Below, piece after piece: positions 42,665 through 50,927 of a DNA stretch of 64,000 nucleotides. The stretch covers positions 62,001-126,000 of the forward strand of contig JAMLGM010000004.1 in the NCBI GenBank assembly GCA_023957975.1. The letters are read 5' to 3'. This DNA is from Microthrixaceae bacterium (GTDB lineage: Bacteria; Actinomycetota; Acidimicrobiia; Acidimicrobiales; Microtrichaceae). The stretch's first letter is position 1. Every line of letters begins with the position of its first letter. The position numbers and the translations under genes were made by a program. The notes under the pieces were generated by a model, which saw only the letters and a program-made list of their open reading frames with translations, was not told the origin of the DNA and did not search any database.

Positions 42665-43828
42665 ATGACAACAACGTTTGAATCGCTCGGCGTGTCGGCA
42701 CCCCTGTCCGCAGCCCTCACCGAGCGTGGAATCACTTCACCATTCGCCATTCAGGCGCTCACGATCGAAGACGCACTCGCCGGCCATGACGTGTGCGGAA
42801 AAGCAAAGACAGGATCCGGCAAGACGCTGGCCTTCGGAGTCCCCACCTTGCAGGTGCTGCCGAAGGCGAAACCCAACCGCCCCACCGGCATCGTTCTGGT
42901 GCCGACCCGAGAGCTCGCCACCCAGGTGCGCGATGAGCTCGCCCCGCTCGGCGCCGCCATCGACCGCACCGTCGTGGCGATCTACGGCGGCGACCCCATC
43001 GACAAGCAGATCAACAAGCTCAACCGCGGCGTCGATCTCATGGTGTGCACGCCCGGTCGGGCCATCGACCTCATCGAACGCGAGGCGTTGTCGGTGAGCG
43101 ACATCACCAACGTCGTCGTCGACGAGGCCGACCGCATGGCCGACATGGGGTTCCTGCCACAGGTCGAGTGGATCCTTCGACAGGTCGACGGCGAACACCA
43201 GACCCTGCTGTTCTCGGCAACCCTCGACGGCGTCGTCGATGGGCTGGTGCAGCGCTACCAGCACGATCCGAAGCTGCACGAGGTCGAATCGAAGACCGTC
43301 ACGGTTGACCAGATGCACCACCGATTCCTGAAGGTGCACGAACTCGACCGGGTGAAGGTGCTCGCCTCCATCATCGAAGGTTCGAACAAGACGATGGTGT
43401 TCACCGCCACCAAACGCGACGCCGATCGCATCGTGGTGAAACTGCAGGGCGAGGGAGTGAACGCCGCGGCGATCCACGGCGACCTGCGCCAGCAACTGCG
43501 CGAACGCACGCTCGCCGATTTCGCCTCCGGCAAGATCAAGGCCCTCGTCGCAACCGATGTGGCGGCGCGAGGCATTCACGTCGACGATGTGGACGTGGTG
43601 ATCCACCTCGAACCCGCCACCGATCACAAGACCTATCTGCACCGATCGGGTCGCACCGCTCGCGCCGGCACCTCCGGCGTGGTGGTCACCCTCGCGTTGT
43701 GGAACCAGGAACTCGAGGTGAAGCGGCTGCAGAAGCGCATCGGGTTGAACATCCCCATCGTCGAGGTGTTCTCGAACAACCCGTTGCTGCGCGACCTCGT
43801 GGCGTGGGACCCCGAAGAAGGGGCCTGA
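42665..43828 (+). CDS. DEAD-box ATP-dependent RNA helicase
   Basis: RNA-unwinding ATPase, probably in RNA decay or ribosome assembly at low temperature. All core motifs are present: Q motif (FAIQALTIEDAL), Walker A KAKTGSGKT, PTRELATQV, DEAD as VVVDEADRMADMGF, SAT as LFSATLDG, and the C-terminal domain VATDVAARGIHVDDV and HRSGRTARAGTSG. At 387 residues it is the minimal core with no extension, close to the RhlE group. It marks the return to intact chromosomal DNA after the decayed island. Confidence 0.93.
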   Translation: MTTTFESLGVSAPLSAALTERGITSPFAIQALTIEDALAGHDVCGKAKTGSGKTLAFGVPTLQVLPKAKPNRPTGIVLVPTRELATQVRDELAPLGAAIDRTVVAIYGGDPIDKQINKLNRGVDLMVCTPGRAIDLIEREALSVSDITNVVVDEADRMADMGFLPQVEWILRQVDGEHQTLLFSATLDGVVDGLVQRYQHDPKLHEVESKTVTVDQMHHRFLKVHELDRVKVLASIIEGSNKTMVFTATKRDADRIVVKLQGEGVNAAAIHGDLRQQLRERTLADFASGKIKALVATDVAARGIHVDDVDVVIHLEPATDHKTYLHRSGRTARAGTSGVVVTLALWNQELEVKRLQKRIGLNIPIVEVFSNNPLLRDLVAWDPEEGA

Positions 43829-43884
43829 TCGGGGCCGGTACGCGCTGGCGCGCCGGTGCTGGCTCGGGCGCGGGCGCTTGCGGC

Positions 43885-44430
43885 TCAGGCGTCGAGGTCG
43901 CCGAATGCTCCGAACGCGAGCGCGTAGCAACACGCCGTCACCGACAGGCCCTCGTTCATCTCGCCGCGACGCAGCGCCTCGCGCAGGTCCTCGACCGAAA
44001 CCCACTCGACCCGGTCGGCCTCGTTGGGGTCGCTCGGCTCGCCCCGGTGGGTGGCGCCGGTCGCGACGAAGACGTGGAAGTGCTGATCGCTCAACCCGTT
44101 CGACGGATAGAAGTCGACCAGCGGGGTGAGGCCCTCGGGCTCCCACCCGGTCTCCTCGAGGGTCTCTCGGCGTGCGGCATCCACGATCGACTCGCCCTCA
44201 TCGACCCGCCCGGCCGGGATCTCCCAACCCCAGGTGTCGGTGATGAATCGATGCCGCCACAACAACAGCACCCCACGTTCGGGGTCGATCACGATGCATC
44301 CGGCGGCGGGCTGGCAACGGATCAGGTGGTGGTCGAAACGGGTGCCGTCGGGCCACTCGACATCCGCGAGCCCGAGGGTGACCCACGGACTCGAATACAG
44401 CTCGCGTTCGCCGTGATTGATCCAGGCCAT
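43885..44430 (-). CDS. NUDIX hydrolase
   Basis: Cleaves nucleoside diphosphates linked to another group. The NUDIX box G-x5-E-x7-REUxEExGU is complete in GRVDEGESIVDAARRETLEE followed by TGW. The length (181) and the flanking strands (GVLLLWRHRFITDTWGWEIP and DFYPSNGLSDQHFHVF) resemble ADP-ribose pyrophosphatases. I chose ATG 44430 (MAWINHGE); longer upstream frames lack homology and run antisense to the next gene. It faces the DEAD-box gene tail to tail. Confidence 0.88.
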   Translation of the reverse strand: MAWINHGERELYSSPWVTLGLADVEWPDGTRFDHHLIRCQPAAGCIVIDPERGVLLLWRHRFITDTWGWEIPAGRVDEGESIVDAARRETLEETGWEPEGLTPLVDFYPSNGLSDQHFHVFVATGATHRGEPSDPNEADRVEWVSVEDLREALRRGEMNEGLSVTACCYALAFGAFGDLDA

Positions 44431-44459
44431 GGCGTCGAATCGTACCGGCGGATGCTGCG

Positions 44460-46202
44460 GTGACCGACCCGCAGCCACGGCAGCCGCCGCGGTCGACGGC
44501 CTACGACATCGGCCTCGAGTTCGAGGCGACCCTGTCGACCCAGCAACGTCGCCAGGGGGCGCACTACACGCCCCCCGATGTGGCCGAGGCACTCGTCGAA
44601 CAGGCGTGGAGATTCCTGCGGCACCCGACGCCGGTGGTGTGTGATCCGAGCTGTGGGGGAGCGGTGTTTCTCATCGCGGCTGCGCAACGACTTCGACGCG
44701 AGGGGCTCGACCCCGCCGACATCGTCAACCGCCACCTCGTCGGCATCGACCTGAACCCCGACGCGGTGCAGGCGGCCACGACGGCCTTGCAGACCTGGGC
44801 GCGCGAGGCTGGCGCGACCCGTGAGGTGACGCCACGGGTCGTGTGCGCGGATGCGCTGTTCGCCGGAGGCCAACTACAGGGCGGGCTGTTCGAGGACGGC
44901 CCGACGGCGGGGCTGCCGGCCGACGCAACAATCGACCTGGTCATCGGCAACCCCCCGTTCCAGAACCAACTCGACGCGTCCACCGCCCGAACCGCGGACG
45001 CGCGACGGGCGATGGCACAACGCTTCGGCCCCGACGTGCGCGCCTATGTGGACATCGCCGCGGTGTTTCAGTTGCGGGCACTCGAACTGGCCGCCCCCGA
45101 CGGCGTGGTGTGCCTGGTGCAGCCCCGTTCGTTTCTCGCGGCCCGCGACGCCGAGACGGTGCGCCGACGCATGTTGGCGGCGGGCGCGTTGGCATCGGTG
45201 TGGCTGCCGAGAGACAAGGTGTTCGGCGCCGAGGTCGACGTGTGTGCGACCACCCTGCAGTTGGGCGCCGCAGCGCGACCCGTCGAGGTGACCGGCGGAC
45301 GCCTCGGCGAGATGCCCCACGGTGAGGTCGACGCCGAACTGCTGGCCGAGTCCGCGACCTGGTCGGCGCTGTGGGCGCGGGCCCGCGGGGTGCCATCGGT
45401 GGCGCCGCCGGCCGGTCACCACGGCACGATCGGTGACCTGGCCACCGCGACGGCGGGATTCCGCGACGAGTTCTACGCACTCGTCGCCCACCTGAGCGAC
45501 GGGCCCCTTGCACCCGGGCGAGGGGCCCGGGTGATCAGCACCGCCATGATCGACCCCCTCACCTCCAGTTGGGCGACCCGCGAGGTGAAAATCGGCGGGG
45601 GCAAACGCACCTCGCCGTGGGTGGACCGCGACGCGCTCGATGACGCAGCGCCCAGGGTGGGCAACTGGGTGGGGAGGCTGGCGGTTCCCAAGGTGCTCGT
45701 GGCCACTCAGACCAAGGTGATCGAGGCGGCCCTTGACGCCGACGGCGACACGGTTCCGCTCACCCCGGTGCTCGCCGTGGTCCCGATGGCGGTGGTCCCG
45801 ATGGCGGTCGGCGCGGATGCCGCACCGGCGGCCTGCCCGTCGCAGCCGGACGACGCGTCGCCGGTGGCTGACCCGTCGCCGGTGGCCATGTTGGCCGCCG
45901 CGCTCAGCGTGCCCGCAGCGTCGGCCTGGGCGGCGACGCGTTTCGGCGGGGGTGGAATGTCCCAGGATTCCATGCGGCTCTCGGCCAGACAGGTGCTTCA
46001 GATCCCCCTGCCCGTCGACCACGATCTGTGGCGACAGGCGGCGCGGGCCTCGCTCGACCCGCCGGCGGACGGCGACGCCACGGGCTGGCGTGAACTCGGT
46101 CGCCTTCTCAACCAGTCCTGGCGCATCGACGACGACGACCTCGTCGACTGGTGGCTGGCGCGCCTGCCGCAAATGTCTCGAAGGTCGCGCCGCCTCCGGT
46201 AG
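44460..46202 (+). CDS. Orphan N6-adenine DNA methyltransferase
   Basis: 580 residues. The N-terminus (QQRRQGAHYTPPDVAEALVEQAW) is typical of N6-methylases of type I/IIG style, followed by the SAM motif DPSCGGAVFLIAA and GIDLNPDAVQ, and the catalytic NPPF in LVIGNPPFQNQ. The C-terminal part may recognise the target (VKIGGGKRTSPWV, WATREVK). No restriction gene or specificity subunit lies next to it. The start is GTG 44460, 30 bp from the divergent NUDIX gene. Its 3' end carries the start of the metX leader. An Ala/Pro-rich low-complexity insert lies near 440–480. Confidence 0.8.
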   Translation: MTDPQPRQPPRSTAYDIGLEFEATLSTQQRRQGAHYTPPDVAEALVEQAWRFLRHPTPVVCDPSCGGAVFLIAAAQRLRREGLDPADIVNRHLVGIDLNPDAVQAATTALQTWAREAGATREVTPRVVCADALFAGGQLQGGLFEDGPTAGLPADATIDLVIGNPPFQNQLDASTARTADARRAMAQRFGPDVRAYVDIAAVFQLRALELAAPDGVVCLVQPRSFLAARDAETVRRRMLAAGALASVWLPRDKVFGAEVDVCATTLQLGAAARPVEVTGGRLGEMPHGEVDAELLAESATWSALWARARGVPSVAPPAGHHGTIGDLATATAGFRDEFYALVAHLSDGPLAPGRGARVISTAMIDPLTSSWATREVKIGGGKRTSPWVDRDALDDAAPRVGNWVGRLAVPKVLVATQTKVIEAALDADGDTVPLTPVLAVVPMAVVPMAVGADAAPAACPSQPDDASPVADPSPVAMLAAALSVPAASAWAATRFGGGGMSQDSMRLSARQVLQIPLPVDHDLWRQAARASLDPPADGDATGWRELGRLLNQSWRIDDDDLVDWWLARLPQMSRRSRRLR

Positions 46203-46204
46203 CA

Positions 46205-46300
46205 TGGCCGAGTCATCTAGAGCGGCCCCGAGGGGTCCGGCAACCTGGGACGGACACCCAAGGTGCCTCTTTCGACCAGTGTCGTCGGCCCACCCGGACC
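46205..46300 (+). ncRNA. SAM-I/SAM-IV-clan riboswitch in the metX leader
   Basis: The conserved order GTCATC–(G-rich stem)–CCGGCAACC–stem–AGGTGC–ACCAG is present: GAGTCATCTAGAGC (46210–46223), CCGGCAACCTGGG (46237–46249), CCCAAGGTGCC (46257–46267) and GACCAG (46274–46279). The CCTGGG/CCCAAGG stem pairs across the binding core. Such elements bind S-adenosylmethionine and turn off methionine genes. A GCCGG-TTCG-CCGGC hairpin at 46325–46338 may be part of the expression platform. The assignment to SAM-IV rather than SAM-I is by sequence style only. Confidence 0.75.
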
Positions 46301-46409
46301 GGCGTCGCCGACCGAAAGGATGCGGCCGGTTCGCCGGCAACGAATTGTCCGAGTGGCCCACCTCGGGCGACTCGACGAGTCAGCGGGTGTCCGCCTCCGA
46401 TCGAGCGTC

Positions 46410-47621
46410 ATGAGCCAACCGAGCCATCCCAACCAACTCGAACCCGTCACCGGTGCGTGGCATCCCGGCCTGCCCGCGGGCCGTCGCCAGTTCGCGACGG
46501 TGTCGAGCGGTCGGCCGTTCCCCCTCGAAGGCGGCGGGCACCTCCCCGAGGTCGTGGTGGCCTACGAAACCTGGGGCGAACTCGACGAGTCGGCCTCCAA
46601 TGCGGTGCTGATCTGTCATGCGCTCACGGGCGACTCCCACGCAGCGGGCCGCGCGGCGCAGGGGCATCCGGCCGAGGGATGGTGGGACGGCCTGATCGGC
46701 CCCGGCCGCGCCATCGACACCAACCGCTACTTCGTCGTGTGTTCCAACGTGTTGGGCGGATGCCAGGGCACCACCGGACCCGCCAGCATCGACCCCCGCA
46801 CCGGCCGTCCCTACGGCGCCGCCTTTCCGGTCGTCACCATCCGCGACATGGTCCGTGCCCAGGCGTTGTTGGCCACCGCGCTCGGAGTGCAACGGTGGGC
46901 GAGCGTGATCGGCGGGTCGATGGGTGGAATGCAGGTGCTCGAATGGGCGACGATGTTTCCCGACCGCGTCGGTTCGTGGGTGTCGATCGCCTCGACGATC
47001 CAGGCCAGCGCACAACAGATCGCCTGGTCGATGGTCGGACGCCGGGCGATCGAGTCCGACCCGAGGTTCCGTGGCGGCGACTATTACGACGCCGAACCTG
47101 GTGACGGCCCGCACCGCGGGCTGCGCCTCGCCCGCCAGATCGCGCAGATCCACTACCGATCCGAGGAAGCCTTCGCAGAGAAGTTCGGACGGGTCGAACT
47201 CGACCGACTCGACGGCCCCGACGGGTTCACCCTCGACAGTCGTTTTGGGGTGGAGGGCTACCTCGACTACCACGGCGACAAGTTGCTGCGCCGATTCGAC
47301 GCCAACAGCTACCTGCGCCTGAACAAGGCGATGGACCTGCACGACCTGGCCCGCAAGCGCGGCAGCGTCGAGGCCGCGCTCGCCCGGGTCAAAGCGCCGT
47401 CGCTCGTCATGAGCATTTCCAGCGACATGCTCTATCCGCCGTATCAGCAAGAACGGATCAGAGACATCCTGATCGCAGCGAACAAGCGCTGCGGGTTCTA
47501 CGAGATTCGCAGTATCGACGGCCACGACGGGTTCCTGATCGAACTGCACCAGATCGCACCGCTGCTCGAAGGATTCCTCGACGCCGCGTGGCACGACGAA
47601 CAGTTGGGAGCACTCCGATGA
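46410..47621 (+). CDS. metX: Homoserine O-acetyltransferase
   Basis: Acylates homoserine with acetyl-CoA in methionine synthesis. The alpha/beta-hydrolase triad is visible: nucleophile Ser in VIGGSMGGMQVLEW, Asp in SSDMLYPPYQQE and His in DGHDGFLIELHQ. The 403-residue length fits MetX. ATG 46410 gives MSQPSHPNQ; upstream in-frame codons fall in the riboswitch. Its stop overlaps the next gene (ATGA). Regulation by the leader riboswitch is expected. Activity with succinyl-CoA cannot be excluded from sequence. Confidence 0.92.
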   Translation: MSQPSHPNQLEPVTGAWHPGLPAGRRQFATVSSGRPFPLEGGGHLPEVVVAYETWGELDESASNAVLICHALTGDSHAAGRAAQGHPAEGWWDGLIGPGRAIDTNRYFVVCSNVLGGCQGTTGPASIDPRTGRPYGAAFPVVTIRDMVRAQALLATALGVQRWASVIGGSMGGMQVLEWATMFPDRVGSWVSIASTIQASAQQIAWSMVGRRAIESDPRFRGGDYYDAEPGDGPHRGLRLARQIAQIHYRSEEAFAEKFGRVELDRLDGPDGFTLDSRFGVEGYLDYHGDKLLRRFDANSYLRLNKAMDLHDLARKRGSVEAALARVKAPSLVMSISSDMLYPPYQQERIRDILIAANKRCGFYEIRSIDGHDGFLIELHQIAPLLEGFLDAAWHDEQLGALR

Positions 47622-48826
47622 CCGACGAAACGACCCCTCGAAGCGACACCGTGGCGATCCGCGCCGGCCGTGAGGCCAACGGCAACGCCCTCGCCCCGGT
47701 GCTGTGGGCCAGCTCCGCATTCGTCACTCCCGATGCCAAAACCGCGCAGCGTTTCGCTCAGAGCACCCGCGCCGAACAGTTCTACAGCCGCCACGGAAAC
47801 CCCACGATCAACGCCTTCGAATCGGCCATCGCAGAACTCGAAGGAGCCGAAGCGGCGCGCTCGTTCGCCTCGGGGATGGGGGCGATCTCGGCGATCCTGC
47901 TCGGCCTGCTGTCCACCGGCGACCACGTCGTCACCCAACGACAGCTCTACGGCGGCACCCAGATGTTTTTCACCGCGGTGTGCCCGCGCTTTGGCATCGA
48001 CGTCACCTTCGTCGACGCGGCCGACCCCGACGCCTGGGATGCGGCCATCATCGCCGGCAAGACCATGATGTGTTTCGCCGAGAGCCCGGCCAACCCGCGC
48101 CTGGCGCTGGTCGACCTCGAACGGTTCGGCGCCATCGGCGGACCGATCACCGTCGTCGACTCGACCTTCGCCACCCCGATCGGCGTGCGCCCCCTCGACT
48201 ACGGGGTGAACCTCGTCGTGCACTCGGCGACCAAATCCATCGGCGGACACAACGACGCCACCATCGGGGTCGTGGCCGGTGAACGCGAACTCATCGACTG
48301 GCTTTGGGGGTTCGCCGTGCTGCACGGTGCCAACGCCTCGCCGTTCGACGCCATGAACGCCCTGCGCGGACTGCGGACCCTGCCGATTCGCCACCAACGC
48401 CAATCGGCCACCGCCCAAGCGATCGCCGAGTTCCTCGAAGCGCACCCCGCGGTGGAGGCGGTCGCCTATCCCGGCCTCGCAAGCCACCCCCAACACGACC
48501 TGGCCTCGCGCCAGCTCAACTGGTTCGGCGGACTGTTGACCTTCGACCTTCGCGGCGGCGCCACGGCCGGACAGACCTTCGTGGAGTCGACCCGGATCTG
48601 TCAGCTCGCCACCTCCCTCGGCGGCCCCGAGACCCTCGTGACCCACCCGCGCACCACCACCCACGCCGCGCTGCTGCCCGCGGAGGCCCAGGCGGCGGGT
48701 ATTCACGACGGGACGGTGCGGGTGTCGGTGGGACTCGAACACGTCGACGACCTGATCGCCGACATCTCCGACGCCATCGACGCGGCACAGGCGGCGCAGG
48801 CGGCGCAGGCGGCGTGCCAGAACTGA
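47618..48826 (+). CDS. metZ: O-acyl-homoserine sulfhydrylase / cystathionine gamma-synthase family
   Basis: PLP enzyme (Cys/Met metabolism family) that replaces the acyl group of homoserine, giving homocysteine or cystathionine. The PLP lysine is in VVHSATKSIGGHND, preceded by VVDSTFATPIGVRPL. EQFYSRHGNPT and MGAISAILLG are family blocks. Coupling to metX by ATGA supports direct sulfhydrylation or transsulfuration of its product; the motifs do not separate MetZ from MetB firmly. The C-terminus is a repeated Ala-Gln-Ala tail that runs into the next gene. Confidence 0.85.
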   Translation: MTDETTPRSDTVAIRAGREANGNALAPVLWASSAFVTPDAKTAQRFAQSTRAEQFYSRHGNPTINAFESAIAELEGAEAARSFASGMGAISAILLGLLSTGDHVVTQRQLYGGTQMFFTAVCPRFGIDVTFVDAADPDAWDAAIIAGKTMMCFAESPANPRLALVDLERFGAIGGPITVVDSTFATPIGVRPLDYGVNLVVHSATKSIGGHNDATIGVVAGERELIDWLWGFAVLHGANASPFDAMNALRGLRTLPIRHQRQSATAQAIAEFLEAHPAVEAVAYPGLASHPQHDLASRQLNWFGGLLTFDLRGGATAGQTFVESTRICQLATSLGGPETLVTHPRTTTHAALLPAEAQAAGIHDGTVRVSVGLEHVDDLIADISDAIDAAQAAQAAQAACQN

Positions 48827-49596
48827 TCGAGGCGGAGATCTACCGGGGTGCGCTCGCGGCCACGATCGGGCGGCGCATCGCCGGGGTCGAAATCCTGACT
48901 CCGTCGTTCTTCCACAGCGGCGACCTCGGCGACGACACCGCGGTCTCCACGCTGATCGGCAGCCGTATCGAGGCCGTCGAACGCCACGGCAAGGTCGTCA
49001 TCATGCGCACCGACACCGGCCACGACCTCTCGGTGCGTTTCGGCATGACCGGCCGCGTGATCGTCGACGGCGACGCCCCGATCGACGCGCTCGAATACGG
49101 CCCCCGGCGAGACGACGAGGCATGGGATCGCCTGCGCCTCCACCTCGACGACGGATTCGCCGTTCGCTTCAACGACCCCCGACGATTCGGTTCGGTGAGC
49201 CTCGACGCCGACTTGCACGCCCTCGGCCCCGACATCGTGAGCGCGACGGTCGCCCAGTGGCGAGCCGCGCTGGTGGGCCGTCGTCCGGTCAAGGCCGTGT
49301 TGTTGGACCAGGCCCGACTCGCCGGCCTCGGCAACCTGTTGTGCGACGAGATTTTGTGGCGCAGCGCCCTGGCCCCGACCCGTCCCGCCGACTCGCTCGA
49401 CCGGGAGGCCTTCGTGGAATTGCGGCGAACCGCCAGAGCGACGATTCGGCTGCTCTCGCGTCGGGGTGGGTCGCATCGGGGCGACCTGCAGGAACAGCGT
49501 CATGTCGGCGGCAGGTGTCCGGCGGACGGCACCGGGCTTCGCCGGGAGGTCGTCGCCGGGCGCACCACCTACTGGTGCCCGACCCATCAACACTGA
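48814..49596 (+). CDS. Fpg/Nei-type DNA glycosylase with altered zinc finger
   Basis: Base-excision repair glycosylase/AP lyase. The GTG start places Pro-Glu directly after the first residue (VPELIEAE), as required for the Pro nucleophile. The H2TH motif is DQARLAGLGNLLCDEILWRS. The C-terminal zinc finger is not the usual C-x2-C–C-x2-C: it reads GGRCPADG then YWCPTHQH, so the ligands would have to be Cys and His or be partly lost. It overlaps the metZ-like gene by 13 bp. The alternative name Nei is possible. Confidence 0.82.
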   Translation: MPELIEAEIYRGALAATIGRRIAGVEILTPSFFHSGDLGDDTAVSTLIGSRIEAVERHGKVVIMRTDTGHDLSVRFGMTGRVIVDGDAPIDALEYGPRRDDEAWDRLRLHLDDGFAVRFNDPRRFGSVSLDADLHALGPDIVSATVAQWRAALVGRRPVKAVLLDQARLAGLGNLLCDEILWRSALAPTRPADSLDREAFVELRRTARATIRLLSRRGGSHRGDLQEQRHVGGRCPADGTGLRREVVAGRTTYWCPTHQH

Positions 49597-49735
49597 CCCG
49601 ACGGTGCCGCGGTGGCCACATGGTCGTCGCCGCAGCAGATTCGCAGGTCCGGGTGACCGAATTCGATGGCGAAGGTCAGTAAGATTCGCTGCGTCGAGAA
49701 CACCGGTTCGCGGCGAAAGGTAGATCGGACGGATC

Positions 49736-50608
49736 GTGCGAGGCTTGGGGAAGCGAGCAGCTGTGGCCGCCATCGGCGCTGTGGTGGCGGCGGGATCGTG
49801 GGCGACGGCCGCACATGCATCCGTGCTGACGGTTGCGGCGACCCTTCAGGACGGAGGCGCCCCGGACGCAACCGCCGTCGACCCCGACCCTGCGGCGGAA
49901 CGACTGCAGCTCATCAGCTACAGCCTCGTGGGGTTGGCGGTGCTCATCATCGTGATGACCGTCATCTATTGGGTCATGACCCGTCCGGTGCGGGTCACGA
50001 GCGGCGACCTCGCCGGACAGGCCCCGGTGGTGGGTGGCTCGTCAACCGAGGGCGCCTCGATCGACCTCACCGAGGCGCCCGAGCCGACGGGCCCCCGCGT
50101 CGACGCACCGCTTCCGAACCCCGCCGCACTGACGCCCCCGCCTGCTGCCGTTCCGGCTGCGGCACCGGCTCCGGCTGGCGCGGCTGCTGCTGCTGCGGCT
50201 CCTGCTCCTGCTCCGGCTGGCGCGGCTGCTCTTGCTCCTGCTCCGGCTGCGGCTGCGGCGGCACTCACCTCAGCGCTCGCTGCCATCCCGGACATGACGC
50301 CGACGATGATCCGTTTTGACGACCCGCCGGTGCAGCGTGTCGGTCGGCAACTTCCCGCCCCCGGCGCACCGAATTTCGAGCAGGCAGCGCGGGACAACAC
50401 CGCTCGCCGCGAGGCGGTTGCGAGCGCACGGCGCGCCGATCAACGCCCGCCGCGCACGCTGCGCACCGCCCAGCCGGACCCCGATCGTCCCCGCCCCGAC
50501 CCGTCGCGGCGACGCCGTCAAGACTCGCCCCGGGCCGTTGCCGACGGGGAGATCCTCGATCGTCCGACCGAGACGGTCAGACTCGAGCCGCCCGACGGGA
50601 ACCGCTGA
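49736..50608 (+). CDS. Exported single-pass membrane protein, Ala/Pro-rich
   Basis: No known family. A signal peptide (AAVAAIGAVVAAGSWATAAHA) is followed by a short external segment and one membrane helix (about 60–80, SLVGLAVLIIVMTVIYWVM). A long cytoplasmic part then begins with an Ala/Pro low-complexity stretch (about 135–180) and ends in an Arg/Asp/Pro-rich region. The GTG start at 49736 follows AGATCGGACGGATC. Function unknown. Confidence 0.65.
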   Translation: MRGLGKRAAVAAIGAVVAAGSWATAAHASVLTVAATLQDGGAPDATAVDPDPAAERLQLISYSLVGLAVLIIVMTVIYWVMTRPVRVTSGDLAGQAPVVGGSSTEGASIDLTEAPEPTGPRVDAPLPNPAALTPPPAAVPAAAPAPAGAAAAAAAPAPAPAGAAALAPAPAAAAAALTSALAAIPDMTPTMIRFDDPPVQRVGRQLPAPGAPNFEQAARDNTARREAVASARRADQRPPRTLRTAQPDPDRPRPDPSRRRRQDSPRAVADGEILDRPTETVRLEPPDGNR

Positions 50609-50693
50609 GTCCGTCCGGGTCCGTCCGGGTAGGTCCGGGTCCGACCCAGGGCCGGGCGACCGTCGAGGCGACCGTCGAGGCGAGGCGCTCCGA

Positions 50694-50699
50694 TAGGGT
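50694..50699 (+). promoter_or_regulatory. Candidate -10 element (TAGGGT)
   Basis: TAGGGT lies 6 bp before the ATG at 50706, as at cinA. It probably starts a leaderless transcript of the small gene and the downstream zur-like fusion. Confidence 0.4.
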
Positions 50700-50705
50700 G
50701 GAGCC

Positions 50706-50927
50706 ATGGCAGACGGTCTCGATCTCGATGCAATGCTCGCCCGATTCCAAGCCCGAGCCGAATCGGTGAAACAGCGGCAGATCCCACCCGTTGAGGGTGA
50801 GGCCCGCCGTGCCTTCGTCGAACAGTCGAAGCTCGACTACCAGGACTTCGCGATCATCGCGAACTCCGACGCGGAACTCGTCGACGGGGTGTTGACGTTC
50901 CGCATCGACCTTCGACCTAAAGGGTGA
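50706..50927 (+). CDS. Small conserved-looking hypothetical protein
   Basis: 73 residues, charged and mainly helical, ending in a beta segment (DGVLTFRIDLRPKG). No domain recognised. It overlaps the next gene by 4 bp (GTGA), so it is co-translated with the DUF4202–Fur fusion. Confidence 0.6.
   Translation: MADGLDLDAMLARFQARAESVKQRQIPPVEGEARRAFVEQSKLDYQDFAIIANSDAELVDGVLTFRIDLRPKG

Noticed and set aside
46263-46409. Upstream in-frame start for metX
   Set aside because: The added residues would be encoded by the riboswitch region and match no MetX.
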